A DNA stretch of 64,000 nt from Actinomadura rudentiformis. Lineage in GTDB: Bacteria; Actinomycetota; Actinomycetes; Streptosporangiales; Streptosporangiaceae. Below, piece by piece: positions 34,053-42,665 of the stretch; within the stretch, counting starts at the first letter, position 1; each line of letters opens with the position of its first letter. The position numbers and the translations under genes are program-made. The stretch covers positions 62,001 through 126,000 of the forward strand of contig NZ_WBMT01000002.1 of assembly GCF_008923185.1 (NCBI RefSeq), written 5' to 3'. The notes under the pieces are model-generated. The model had not been told where the DNA came from and did no database searches. It was given only the letters and a program-made list of their open reading frames with translations.

Positions 34053-35611
34053 CGAGGACGGAAGACGCCGCCGATGAGCTTCTTGCCGTAGGGCACCTCT
34101 CCCGCGCAGCGATACACGCGGTCACCCTTTTCGAACCGGCTCTGCGAGGGCGGGATCACTCTCACGTCCCACTTCCACGACCGGTATTTGGCCGCCCGGC
34201 CTTGCAGCGACCGCCGCAGGATGTTCTTGGAACAGACCTTCCGCACGGTCGGGTTCCTGGCCAGGAGATCCCGGTCGCCGGTCTCGCCGTCGGGCGGCAT
34301 GAGGGCGATCGCGAAGACCTGGCGGCCGTGCGGCTCCTTGCAGTCGAACCGGCTCATGGAGAGAATCCACCCGTTCACCCAGATACCGCCGCCCCAGCAC
34401 TCCGCCGTGCGCGTACAGCGGGCGCGGGCGCCGGGCACGAGGGCGGCCGGGCAGTTCGCGGTCACGGTCTCCACGCCGTAGAGCTTCTTGTCGGCGGCGG
34501 CCGCCGCATTTGCGTTGCCGCTGCCGGTGCCCTTCCCCGGCGCAGCCCCGCCGTCCTTGCCGCCGCCCTGCTGAACGGCGCCGGTCTTGCTGGGGTCCGA
34601 GCCCGTTCGTGAGTCCGAGTCCGGCGCGAACGCGACGAGCGCGCCCGCGCCCAGGATGCCCGCCCCCACCAGTGCCGCCGCCCCGAGGATGAGACCCTGC
34701 GACAATCCCCGTGACTGCCCGGCGGGCGCGGGCTGGATGGCCGGCTCGGTCGTGTGCCCGTCGATGGGAACGGGCGGAGCCGGCATGGTGCGCAACGGCG
34801 TCTGCGACTGCATGTCGACGGCGGCCAGCGCGTCCCGGAAGGCGTCGGCGGTGGGAGTGCGGACGTTCCGGTCGAACGCCATCGCCTGCCGGAGCACGGC
34901 GGTCAGCGCGGTGGGCACGCCGGGGAGGTCGGGAACAGGCTGCTGCTGCGCCGCCATCAGCGCCGCGATGCTCAACTGCCGGTCGGGCGGGAAGTGCGGC
35001 GGCCGTCCGGACAGCAGCGCGTACAAGGAGGCCGCGAGGGAGTAGACGTCCCCCGCGGGGGAGGGCTCGTCCAGCCGGAACGCCTCGGGCGGCGCGTACG
35101 CGGGTGTCAGCGCCTCGCGGGTGGCCGAGGACTCCATGCCGGGCGTGGGCATGCTGGCCAGCCCGAAGTCGGCGAGCCCGGGGTTGCCGTACTGGTCGAC
35201 CAGGATGTTGGCGGGTTTGACGTCGCGGTGGAGCACCCCAGCCGCGTGGGCCGCGGCCAGGGCGTCGGCGATGTTCACCCCGATGTCGCGCACCTCGGCG
35301 GGCTGGAAGGGGCCGCGTTCCTGGAGCCGGTCGTTCAGGGAGCCACCCGGGCAGAGCTCCAGGACCATGTACGGGCGGCCGTCCGGGAGCACGCCCGCGT
35401 CGTACACCGCGACGACGTGCGGGTGGCCGGACAACCGGCCGGCGGCGGTGACCTCGCGCATGAAGCGGCGCCGGTCGCGCTCGGACGCGAGCGGGCGGCT
35501 GTCGACCTTCAGCGCCACCTCGCGCTGGACGGAGAGCTGGCGGGCACGGTAGACGGTGCCGAATCCACCCGCGCCCAGCGTCTCGACGAGCTCGTAGCCG
35601 GGGATGTTCAT
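34049..35611 (-). CDS. PknB-type Ser/Thr protein kinase with secreted C-terminal domain
   Basis: The 520-residue protein has a Hanks kinase domain (GAGGFGTVYRAR, ALKVD, HRDVKPANI, ADFGLAS, APPE), a short linker, a membrane helix (LILGAAALVGAGILGAGALV), a Gly/Ala/Lys-rich spacer and an extracytoplasmic domain of about 145 residues with several Cys (ANCPAALVPGARARCTRTAECW, RKVCSKN, YRCAGEVPYG). That domain resembles the septum-formation-type domain of actinobacterial membrane proteins (inference). It is the third receptor kinase in the window, with a different external domain, so each may sense a different signal. Confidence 0.9.
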   Translation of the reverse strand: MNIPGYELVETLGAGGFGTVYRARQLSVQREVALKVDSRPLASERDRRRFMREVTAAGRLSGHPHVVAVYDAGVLPDGRPYMVLELCPGGSLNDRLQERGPFQPAEVRDIGVNIADALAAAHAAGVLHRDVKPANILVDQYGNPGLADFGLASMPTPGMESSATREALTPAYAPPEAFRLDEPSPAGDVYSLAASLYALLSGRPPHFPPDRQLSIAALMAAQQQPVPDLPGVPTALTAVLRQAMAFDRNVRTPTADAFRDALAAVDMQSQTPLRTMPAPPVPIDGHTTEPAIQPAPAGQSRGLSQGLILGAAALVGAGILGAGALVAFAPDSDSRTGSDPSKTGAVQQGGGKDGGAAPGKGTGSGNANAAAAADKKLYGVETVTANCPAALVPGARARCTRTAECWGGGIWVNGWILSMSRFDCKEPHGRQVFAIALMPPDGETGDRDLLARNPTVRKVCSKNILRRSLQGRAAKYRSWKWDVRVIPPSQSRFEKGDRVYRCAGEVPYGKKLIGGVFRPR

Positions 35612-35661
35612 GATGCCGTAGTGCTCCTGGAATGCCGGATCTCCAGCACCCTAGTTGATCG

Positions 35662-36132
35662 CTACGGCATCCTGCGGACCTCCTCGATCACCGCCGGCAT
35701 CATCGTGTTGTTGTCGCGCACGTAGTCCAGCAGGAACCGCAGCTGCTCGTCGGTGAAGCCGTCCAGCTTCTCGCCGAAGGCCCGCCCGATCGGCTCGAAG
35801 TACCGCGCGAAGCGCCCGGCGCTCTCCGGGACGAGCTCGATGATGACCCGCCGCCGGTCGTCGGCGTCACGGGTGCGCTTGACGTAACCGGCCTTCTCCA
35901 GCCGGTCGATGACGGCGGTGATCGCTCCCCCGGTCGTGATGCCCATGAGCTGCGCGAGCTGGCCCGGCGTCTGCGGCCCGTCCAGCGTCAGCGCGTTGAT
36001 GCACTGCGCGTCCGTGACGTTCATGCCGGCCTTGCTCGCGGTGGCGTGGTGCAGCAGCACCGTCCACATGGTGCTGCGCTGGATCGCCAGCTGCAGCTCC
36101 TGCTCGATCCGCGCCCGTTCCGGGGTCGACAC
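35662..36132 (-). CDS. MarR-family transcriptional regulator
   Basis: The 156-residue protein has the MarR winged helix: PGQLAQLMGITTGGAITAVIDRLEKAGYVKR followed by the wing TRDADDRRRVIIELV. MarR proteins dimerise and respond to small aromatic or lipid ligands. The start is GTG at 36132. A perfect palindrome lies 15 bp upstream (36147-36165), a natural autoregulatory operator. The gene follows the lipid cluster gene at 36194 on the same strand after 61 bp, so its operator is next to the fadD 3' end and the regulator may be read from the cluster transcript. Confidence 0.9.
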   Translation of the reverse strand: MSTPERARIEQELQLAIQRSTMWTVLLHHATASKAGMNVTDAQCINALTLDGPQTPGQLAQLMGITTGGAITAVIDRLEKAGYVKRTRDADDRRRVIIELVPESAGRFARYFEPIGRAFGEKLDGFTDEQLRFLLDYVRDNNTMMPAVIEEVRRMP

Positions 36133-36146
36133 GCACCCACCTCAAT

Positions 36147-36165
36147 TCTCTCGTATATCGAGAGA
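36147..36165. promoter_or_regulatory. MarR-type palindromic operator
   Basis: TCTCTCGTATATCGAGAGA is an inverted repeat with 7-bp arms and a TATAT centre, 15 bp upstream of the MarR start and 28 bp from the fadD stop. AT-centred 17-19 bp palindromes overlapping the promoter are typical MarR autoregulatory sites. Confidence 0.65.
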
Positions 36166-36193
36166 CCCTAGCAGGCGCGCTGCTGGCGGGTGG

Positions 36194-37765
36194 TCAGGCC
36201 TCCTCGGCTATTTGCTTGGCCCAGCGGTAGTCGGCCTTGCCGGCGGGGGAACGCTTCATCTCGGTGACGAAGGCGTAGGTGCGCGGGACCTTGTAGCCCG
36301 ACAGCTCCTTGCGGCAGTGGGCGTCGAGGTCGTCGGGCGACGGGGGCTCACCCTGCGGCTGGATGACGGCGGCCACGCGGCTGCCCCAGCGTTCGTCGGG
36401 GATGCCCGTGACGACGGCGTCGTACACGCCCGGATGGCCCTTGAGGACCGCCTCGATCTCCTCGGGGAAGACCTTCTCGCCGCCGGTGTTGATGGCCTGC
36501 GAGCCGCGGCCGTACACGGCGATCGAGCCGTCCTCCTCGACGGTGGCGAGGTCGCCGGTGAGGAGCCAGCGCTTGCCGTCCACCTCGGGGAACGTGCGGG
36601 CGGTCTTCTCGGGGTCGTTGTAGTAGCCGCGTGCGATCCAGCCGGAACGGGCCACCTGGCCCATGACTCCGGAACCGGGCTGGACCACCTTGAGCGCGTC
36701 GTCCAGGACCGTCACGTCCTCCACATCCGGCGCGAAGCGCAGGCCCTTCTCGGGAGTCGAGCCCGCGACGGCCTGCGCCGTCGAGCCGGACTCGGTGGAG
36801 CCGAACCGGTCCAGGATCATGACGTTGGGCAGCGCGCGAGCCAGGCGATCACTGACGCTGCCGGAGAGGATGGCGCCGGTGGAGACGTAGGCGATGAGGC
36901 TGGACACGTCGTACGAGGCGCCCGGCCGCTCCAGCTCCTCCACCATGGGGATGGCCATGGCGTCGCCGGTGATCGTGAGGGAGTTGACCTTCTCCCGTTC
37001 GATCGTCCGCCACACCTCCGCCGCGTCGAACTTGCGGACGTAGACGATCGTGCCGCCCATCCACCATGTGATGAACGTGGCCATCTGAGCAGCGCCGTGC
37101 ATCAGCGGCGCCACCGGCATCATGGTGATGGGCCCGGCGTTCACAGCCTGGTCGACCACGTCCTGCGGCTTGCCCGGGCGGGGGAAGCTGGGGTTCCAGA
37201 ACGCGAAGAGCATGTCCTCCATGCCCCACATCACGCCCTTGGGCATGCCGGTCGTCCCGCCGGTGTAGATGATGTAGGTGTCGTCGCCCGACCGCGCCGG
37301 GAAGCCGCGCGTGGCGGGCTGGGCGGCGATGGCCTCCTCGTACGGGACGGCGCCGGGGACCGTGGACGGGCCGTTCACCGAGATGAGGTTCCGGATGGAC
37401 GGCACCTGCGGGACCGTCGCCGCGACCCGCTCGTCGAACTCGGCGTCGTAGAGCAGCGCGACGCTGTCGGAGTCACGGTAGAGGTAGAGCAACTCGGACT
37501 CGACGTAGCGATAGTTGACGTTGATCGGAACGGCCCGGATCTTCAACGCGGCCAGGATCGCGACCGCGTACTCGATCCCGTTGTAGAGCTGGATCGCGAC
37601 GTGCTGCCCGCGTTCCACTCCGACGCCTTCCAGGTGATGGGCCAGTCGGTTGGCCTCGGCGTCCAGGTCGGCGTAGGTGAGCCGCCGGTCGCCGCAGACG
37701 AGCGCGACGCGGTCCCCGATCGCGTCGGCGACCCCTTCGAACAGATCCGCGTAGTTGAACTCCAT
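36194..37765 (-). CDS. Fatty-acyl/steroid-acyl-CoA ligase (FadD type)
   Basis: The 523-residue ANL-superfamily enzyme has the AMP-binding P-loop as IIYTGGTTGMPKGVMW, followed by FGSTESGSTAQ (A5), TGDLATVEEDG (A8) and the C-terminal Lys in SPAGKADYRW (A10). TGGTTGxPKGVMW is typical of mycobacterial FadD17/FadD19-like ligases for steroid side chains. It would form acyl-CoA via acyl-AMP. The frame is open to 37867, but GGAGGA is six bases before ATG 37765. It is the last gene of the catabolic operon. Confidence 0.9.
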   Translation of the reverse strand: MEFNYADLFEGVADAIGDRVALVCGDRRLTYADLDAEANRLAHHLEGVGVERGQHVAIQLYNGIEYAVAILAALKIRAVPINVNYRYVESELLYLYRDSDSVALLYDAEFDERVAATVPQVPSIRNLISVNGPSTVPGAVPYEEAIAAQPATRGFPARSGDDTYIIYTGGTTGMPKGVMWGMEDMLFAFWNPSFPRPGKPQDVVDQAVNAGPITMMPVAPLMHGAAQMATFITWWMGGTIVYVRKFDAAEVWRTIEREKVNSLTITGDAMAIPMVEELERPGASYDVSSLIAYVSTGAILSGSVSDRLARALPNVMILDRFGSTESGSTAQAVAGSTPEKGLRFAPDVEDVTVLDDALKVVQPGSGVMGQVARSGWIARGYYNDPEKTARTFPEVDGKRWLLTGDLATVEEDGSIAVYGRGSQAINTGGEKVFPEEIEAVLKGHPGVYDAVVTGIPDERWGSRVAAVIQPQGEPPSPDDLDAHCRKELSGYKVPRTYAFVTEMKRSPAGKADYRWAKQIAEEA

Positions 37766-37784
37766 CGGACTTCCTCCGGGAGAG

Positions 37785-38942
37785 TTAGGGTTTGTCGCTG
37801 CCGACGATCCACATGGCGAAGAACTGGGCTCCGCCGCCGTACGCGTGGCCGAGGGCCCGGCGGGCACCCTCGACCTGGTGTTCCCCGGCCAGGCCGCGGA
37901 CCTGGAGAGCCGCCTCGGCGAACCGGATCATCCCGGAGGCGCCGATCGGGTTGGACGAGAGCACGCCGCCCGAGGCGTTCCACGGAATGTCGCCGTCGAG
38001 CGCCGTCGCGCCGGACTCGGTGAGCTTCCAGCCCTCGCCCTCACCGCAGAAGCCGAGGTTCTCCAGCCACATCGGCTCATACCAGGAGAACGGCACGTAC
38101 GTCTCGGCGACGTCGAGCTCGCGGCGCGGGTCGGCGATGCCGGCCTGCCGGTAGACGTCGGCCGCGGCGTCCATGCCGCCCTGCGGGTTCACCGTGTCGC
38201 GGCCCGCGAAGAAGATCGGCTCCGAGCGCATCGACGTGCCGTGCACCCAGGCGGGCCTGTTGGGGGTCTTGCGCGCGGCGTCCTCGGAGGCGAGCACCAT
38301 CGCGCACGCGCCGTCGGACGACGGGCAGGTCTCCAGGTAGCGGATCGGCTCCCAGAGCATCGGGGTGGACTCGACCATCTCCCGCGAGATGCCCGGGATC
38401 TTGAGGTGGGCGTACGGGTTCTTCAGCGCGTTCTCCCGGTCCTTGACCGCGACGAGCGTGCCGATGTGGTCGGGGGCTCCGGAGCGGCGCATGTACGCGC
38501 GGATGTGCGGGGCGAAGTAGCCGCCCGCCCCGACGACCAGCGAGGTCGAGTAGGGCGTGTTGACGGTGAGCGCCCAGGTGGCGTTGGACTCCGACTGCTT
38601 CTCCCACGCCACGGTGAGGACCCGGTCGTGCACGCCGCTCTGGATGAGGCTCGCCGCGACGTTCGCGGTGGAGCCGCCGACCGAGCCGGCCGTGTGGACG
38701 CGCATCATCGGCTTGCCGCGCGCCCCCAGCGCGTCGGCGAGGTACGCCTCGGGCATCATGACGCCCTCGAAGAGGTCGGGCGCCTTGCCGATGACCACCG
38801 CGTCGATGTCGTTCCAGGTCAGCCCGGCGTCGTCGAGCGCGCGCTGCGCCGCCTCGCGGACCAGCCCGGCCATCGAGACGTCAAGCCGCTTGGTCTTGTA
38901 CGCGGTCTGACCCACGCCGATGATCGCGCACGGGTTACCCAT
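37785..38942 (-). CDS. ltp3: Ltp3-like thiolase-superfamily protein without nucleophile Cys
   Basis: The 385-residue protein has the thiolase fold (IIGVGQTAYKTK start, WNASGGVLSSNPIGASGM, GHAYGGGAQFFAMWIV end). Where active thiolases have a Cys (NNNCSTGS or ACASG) it reads VHTAGSVGGSTA, with no Cys, and the second catalytic Cys near the C-terminus is also absent. Length and gene order (double DUF35, 346-residue thiolase, then this) match Mycobacterium tuberculosis Rv3521-ltp4-ltp3 as I recall them. The role is more likely retro-aldol cleavage or scaffolding than thiolysis. The start codon overlaps the upstream gene by eight bases. Confidence 0.78.
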   Translation of the reverse strand: MGNPCAIIGVGQTAYKTKRLDVSMAGLVREAAQRALDDAGLTWNDIDAVVIGKAPDLFEGVMMPEAYLADALGARGKPMMRVHTAGSVGGSTANVAASLIQSGVHDRVLTVAWEKQSESNATWALTVNTPYSTSLVVGAGGYFAPHIRAYMRRSGAPDHIGTLVAVKDRENALKNPYAHLKIPGISREMVESTPMLWEPIRYLETCPSSDGACAMVLASEDAARKTPNRPAWVHGTSMRSEPIFFAGRDTVNPQGGMDAAADVYRQAGIADPRRELDVAETYVPFSWYEPMWLENLGFCGEGEGWKLTESGATALDGDIPWNASGGVLSSNPIGASGMIRFAEAALQVRGLAGEHQVEGARRALGHAYGGGAQFFAMWIVGSDKP

Positions 38943-39975
38943 TGTTCTCTCCCGAGAGGACGCAGACGAGGTTCTGCTGGAGGCACGGGCCGGATGCGGC
39001 GTGGGCGAGGGCCTTGGACGCCGTGCCGTCGTGGATCCGTCTCGCGGCCTCACCGATGCGGATCAGGCCGGTGGCCATGACCGGGTTGGCCGAGAGCGCG
39101 CCGCCGGAGGGATTGACGGTCACGTCGTCGCCGAGGCCCAGCGCCTCCCGCAGGATCAGCTCCTCGTGGGTGAACTGGGCGTGCAGCTCGGCGACCTCGA
39201 TGCCGGTGGCCCCCGCCTTCTCCCCCGCGATCCGGGCCGAGTCCGACCGGGCCAGGTCGCGTACACCGGGGAGGTGTGCCTCGCTGCGGTGGTCGATGCC
39301 GGTGATCCATGCGGGCCGTTCGCACAGCTCGCGCGCCTTGTCGCCGGTGGCCAGCACGATCGCCGCCGCGCCGTCGGCGTCCGCCGCGATGTCGTGCGGG
39401 CGGAGCGGGGCGACGTCGTAGCCGGCGTCACCCGGATCGTCGAGGTGGAGAGCGAACGGGTTGTCGCGGCCGGCCGCACGGGACCGGGCGGCGACGGCGC
39501 GCAAGTCGTCCTCCTTGGCGCCCGACCGTTCCAGGTAGGCGCGCGCCTGGAGGGCGGCGAGGGAGACCTGGTCGACGCCGAGGGGCGCCAGGTAGTACGG
39601 GTCGAGCTGCTGGGTCATGATCTCCCGCAGCGTGCCCTGGGACGGCTTGCCGAAGCCGTACACCAGCGCGGTGTCGATCTCACCGTGCTGCAGCTTCACC
39701 CACGCCTCGTACAGCGCCCAGGCCGCGTCCATCTCCACGTGCGACTCGGAGATCGGCGGCCAGGCGCCGACCGCGTCGAGCGCCGACACGAACGAGAACG
39801 GCGCCCCGGCGAGGTAGTCGCATGAGCCCGAGCAGGTGAACCCGAAGCGCCTCAGCCCGGTGCGTTCCTTGATCTCGGTGATGATCGGGGCGAGGAGCTC
39901 GACCTCCGACATGCCGGTGTCCTCGGCGGTGTGCCGGGTCTGAACGAACGCGACGACCGCGACATCTCTGCTCAT
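38935..39975 (-). CDS. ltp4: Ltp4-like thiolase-superfamily protein without nucleophile Cys
   Basis: The 346-residue protein is a short thiolase-fold enzyme (VAVVAFVQTRHT start, VNPSGGALSANPVMATGL, GPCLQQNLVCVLSG end). The nucleophile position reads SHVEMDAAWALY, with no Cys. Together with the double DUF35 protein upstream and the Ltp3-like protein downstream, all overlapping, it probably forms one acyl-CoA-processing complex. The ATG at 39975 overlaps the DUF35 stop (ATGA) and lies at the start of the conserved strand. The upstream extension of the frame (to 40461) is the antisense reading of its neighbour and is not part of it. Confidence 0.78.
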   Translation of the reverse strand: MSRDVAVVAFVQTRHTAEDTGMSEVELLAPIITEIKERTGLRRFGFTCSGSCDYLAGAPFSFVSALDAVGAWPPISESHVEMDAAWALYEAWVKLQHGEIDTALVYGFGKPSQGTLREIMTQQLDPYYLAPLGVDQVSLAALQARAYLERSGAKEDDLRAVAARSRAAGRDNPFALHLDDPGDAGYDVAPLRPHDIAADADGAAAIVLATGDKARELCERPAWITGIDHRSEAHLPGVRDLARSDSARIAGEKAGATGIEVAELHAQFTHEELILREALGLGDDVTVNPSGGALSANPVMATGLIRIGEAARRIHDGTASKALAHAASGPCLQQNLVCVLSGENNG

Positions 39976-40946
39976 AGGTAGTCCTTGATCGCGTCGAAGG
40001 GGACGTCGGGCTCGTCGAGCGGCTCGAACCACTTGATGTTGCTCATGGTCTTGCCCCACTCCTCGCGGGGTCTCCAGGCCGCCTTGACCCGCATGCCCAT
40101 CCGGACCTGGTCCGCCGGGACGCCCGCCACGAGGGCGAGCATGGTGAGCCCCGCTCCGTCGAGCAGGATGTAGGCGGAGACGAACGGCACCTCGGGGGCG
40201 CGCGGGTCCGGCAGGTTGTTGACCGCGAACGTGGTGACGGTGCCGGTGTCGGGCAGCTCCACCTCCTCGGTGGTGGGCACGCCGTCCTTCGGGCACAGGC
40301 CCTTCATCGGCACGATGACCTGGCCGCAGACACCGCACCGATGGCCGATGAGCTTGCCCTGGGAGACGCCCTCCAGGAACCGGTCGAGCGCCCGGCCGCC
40401 CTGGAGCTCGTACTCCAGCCGCGACGGCGCGTTGATCATCGTGACCTCGGGCTCGAAGCACTCGATGTCGTTGATCGACCCGGCCCGCTTGCCCCGGCCG
40501 CGGAACTTGGGCCTGACGCGCAGGCCGGTCTTGAGATAGCGCGGCGCCTCGGCGCCCTCCTCAAGCACGCCCATGTCCAGCGCGTGCAGCAGCGCGGTGT
40601 CGGCGCCGTCCGGCTGGATCAACGCCCAGGCGAACGGGCGGTCGAGGGGGTGCACCTTCAGCGGCCGCGACACCCACGACCAGCTCTGGACGGTGCCCGC
40701 GGGCCCGACCTCGACGTACTCGTCCGTCACGGCCTCGCCGCTGTCCGGGTCGTACTCCAGGGGAGGGAAGAGCACCTTCCCGGCCTGCGTGCGCACGCCC
40801 ACCAGGCGCCCGTCGCGCAGCTCGCTCAGGAACCGGCCGATGACCGGGCCGACCGACCGCGTGTAGCCGCCGGGAAACTCCAGGACGTGGTTCGGGGCCT
40901 CAGCCGGGAGGTCGGTCACGGTGGATTGGTCGGGCTTAGATGGCAC
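39972..40946 (-). CDS. Double DUF35 OB-fold protein (Rv3521-like)
   Basis: The 324-residue protein has two DUF35 units. The first (about residues 30-160) lacks zinc ligands in LVGVRTQAGKVLFPP and keeps only the OB-fold. The second (about 185-315) has RCGVCGQVIVPMKGLCPKDG, with three of four Cys, the last replaced by Asp. Each then reads through an OB-fold. DUF35 proteins bring acyl-CoA substrates or stabilise thiolase/aldolase partners. It overlaps the ltp4-like gene by ATGA and the upstream fadD by 11 bases, so it is tightly coupled in the operon. Confidence 0.85.
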   Translation of the reverse strand: MPSKPDQSTVTDLPAEAPNHVLEFPGGYTRSVGPVIGRFLSELRDGRLVGVRTQAGKVLFPPLEYDPDSGEAVTDEYVEVGPAGTVQSWSWVSRPLKVHPLDRPFAWALIQPDGADTALLHALDMGVLEEGAEAPRYLKTGLRVRPKFRGRGKRAGSINDIECFEPEVTMINAPSRLEYELQGGRALDRFLEGVSQGKLIGHRCGVCGQVIVPMKGLCPKDGVPTTEEVELPDTGTVTTFAVNNLPDPRAPEVPFVSAYILLDGAGLTMLALVAGVPADQVRMGMRVKAAWRPREEWGKTMSNIKWFEPLDEPDVPFDAIKDYL

Positions 40947-42501
40947 TCTCGCGGTCCTTCCAGTACGGGTCGCGGAGCTTCCTCTTGAGGAGCTTGCCGT
41001 TGGGCTCGCGCGGCATGGTCTCGATGAAGTCGATCGACCGCGGCCACTTCATCTTGGCCAGGCGGCCCTCCAGTGAGGAGAGGATCTCGGCGGCCAGCTC
41101 CGGCCCCGGCTCGGCACCCGGCGCGGGCTCGACGACGGCCTTGATCTGCTCGCCCCACTCGTCGTCGGGAATGCCGAACACGGCAACGTCGGCGACCTTG
41201 GGGTGCATGGTGATCTCGTTCTCGATCTCGGCCGGGTAGATGTTGGCGCCGCCCGAGATGATCATGTCGGCCTTGCGGTCGGACAGGAAGAGGAAGCCGT
41301 CCTCGGTGAGGTAGCCGATGTCGCCGACCGTGAAGTGGTCGTCGAGCCGGTTCTTCTCCGTCTTGTCCTTGTCGCCCTTGTACTCGAACGTGGTGCCGGC
41401 CATCTTCATGTAGATCGTCCCGGGCGTGCCGGTCGGCACCGGCTGCCCGTCGTCGTCCACGATCAGCAGTTCGCTGATCGGCCAGGCCTTGCCGACCGTG
41501 CCGGGGTGGGCGCGCCAGTCCTCCGGCGAGGCGATCGTGCCGCCGCCCTCGGTGGCCGCGTAGTACTCCCAGATGCAGTCGCCCCACCAGTCGAGCATCT
41601 GCTGCTTGATCGGGACCGGGCACGGCGCGGCCGCGTGGATGGCCCACTTCATGGACGACACGTCGTAGCGCTTCCTGACCTCGTCAGGCAGGCCGAGCAG
41701 CCGCTTGAAGTGCGTCGGCACCATATGGGTGTTGGTGATCTTGTAACGCTCGATCAGCCGGAGGGTCTCCTCGGCGTCCCACTTGTCGACGTACACCAGC
41801 GTGTGGCCCATCTGCAGCGCCGTGCCGCCGAACTGGGTCACCGCGGTGTGGTAGTTCGGCGAGGTCACCAGATGCGCCTGCGGTTCGTTCCCGGCGGGAC
41901 GCCCGGGCGTCATGCCGAACATCCCCAGCAGGAACGTCATCAGCTCGGCGCTGTCGTCCGGGTCGATCCCGGCGAGCTTGCGCCTGACGCCCTTGGGCCG
42001 CCCGGTGGTGCCGGACGTGTAGTGCATGGTCGCGCCGTTGCTGCGGTCCTCGGGCAGCGCGTCCGGCTGCCCGCCGACCAGCTCGTCGAACGGGCGGAAG
42101 CCCTTGACGGCACCGAACGCGAACCTTCGATGCGCCTCGATCCCCGACTCCTCGGCACCCCGCTCGCCCTCCTCGGCGTAACGCTCGTGCACGAAGAACG
42201 CCTTGGCCTCGCTGTCGGCCACGATGTAGCCGATCTCGGGGCCGGTCAGATGCCAGTTGATCGGCGTGTAGTACCAGCCCGCCTGCAACGCGGCCAGATA
42301 CAGCACCAGTCCGTCGACGCCGTTCGGCACCAGGCCGCAGAAGCCGTCGCCGTTCCGCAGCCCGAGATCCCGCAGCCCGTGCACCACCCGGTTGGCGCGG
42401 GCCAGCAGGTCACCAGCGGTGTACTCGGTTCCATCCGGGTCGACGGCCGCGATCCACTCCGGATCGGCCTGCGCCAGCCGCCAAAATCCCAACGATCCCA
42501 T
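40936..42501 (-). CDS. Acyl-CoA ligase (FadD type), first gene of the operon
   Basis: The 521-residue ANL enzyme has the P-loop MHYTSGTTGRPKGVRRK, an A5 motif YYAATEGGG, A8 TVGDIGYLTEDG and an A10 Lys in EPNGKLLKRKL. It differs clearly from the ligase at 36194, so the operon carries two CoA ligases of different specificity. GAGGAG five bases before ATG 42501 selects that start; the longer frame from 42561 lacks one. The promoter region is shared with the divergent echA19-like gene and holds two KstR-like sites. Confidence 0.9.
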   Translation of the reverse strand: MGSLGFWRLAQADPEWIAAVDPDGTEYTAGDLLARANRVVHGLRDLGLRNGDGFCGLVPNGVDGLVLYLAALQAGWYYTPINWHLTGPEIGYIVADSEAKAFFVHERYAEEGERGAEESGIEAHRRFAFGAVKGFRPFDELVGGQPDALPEDRSNGATMHYTSGTTGRPKGVRRKLAGIDPDDSAELMTFLLGMFGMTPGRPAGNEPQAHLVTSPNYHTAVTQFGGTALQMGHTLVYVDKWDAEETLRLIERYKITNTHMVPTHFKRLLGLPDEVRKRYDVSSMKWAIHAAAPCPVPIKQQMLDWWGDCIWEYYAATEGGGTIASPEDWRAHPGTVGKAWPISELLIVDDDGQPVPTGTPGTIYMKMAGTTFEYKGDKDKTEKNRLDDHFTVGDIGYLTEDGFLFLSDRKADMIISGGANIYPAEIENEITMHPKVADVAVFGIPDDEWGEQIKAVVEPAPGAEPGPELAAEILSSLEGRLAKMKWPRSIDFIETMPREPNGKLLKRKLRDPYWKDRESAI

Positions 42502-42563
42502 CGGCTCTCCTCGCCCGTCGCTCGGTCGATGAGCAGCATCGCACTCACCCCGGGATGCCAAAG

Positions 42564-42578
42564 TAGATCACGTTCTCG
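42564..42578. promoter_or_regulatory. KstR-like site 1 between fadD and the echA19-like gene
   Basis: TAGATCACGTTCTC matches the palindrome TAGAACACGTTCTA at 12 of 14 positions; one fixed consensus base (AAC to ATC) and the last base differ. It lies 63 bp upstream of the fadD start. Confidence 0.5.
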
Positions 42579-42618
42579 TTTTCTGGGGCAAGAGCTGTTG
42601 ACGCGCCGATCTCGCTAC

Positions 42619-42633
42619 TAGAATCTGTTCTTG
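42619..42633. promoter_or_regulatory. KstR-like site 2 between fadD and the echA19-like gene
   Basis: TAGAATCTGTTCTT resembles TAGAACACGTTCTA (10 of 14) and keeps the AA and GTTCT halves. It lies 33 bp upstream of the TTG start of the echA19-like gene. Two imperfect sites in one divergent promoter suggest shared control. Confidence 0.45.
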
Positions 42634-42665
42634 TTTTGAATCGCCGGGTTACCTGGGAGGACGCG

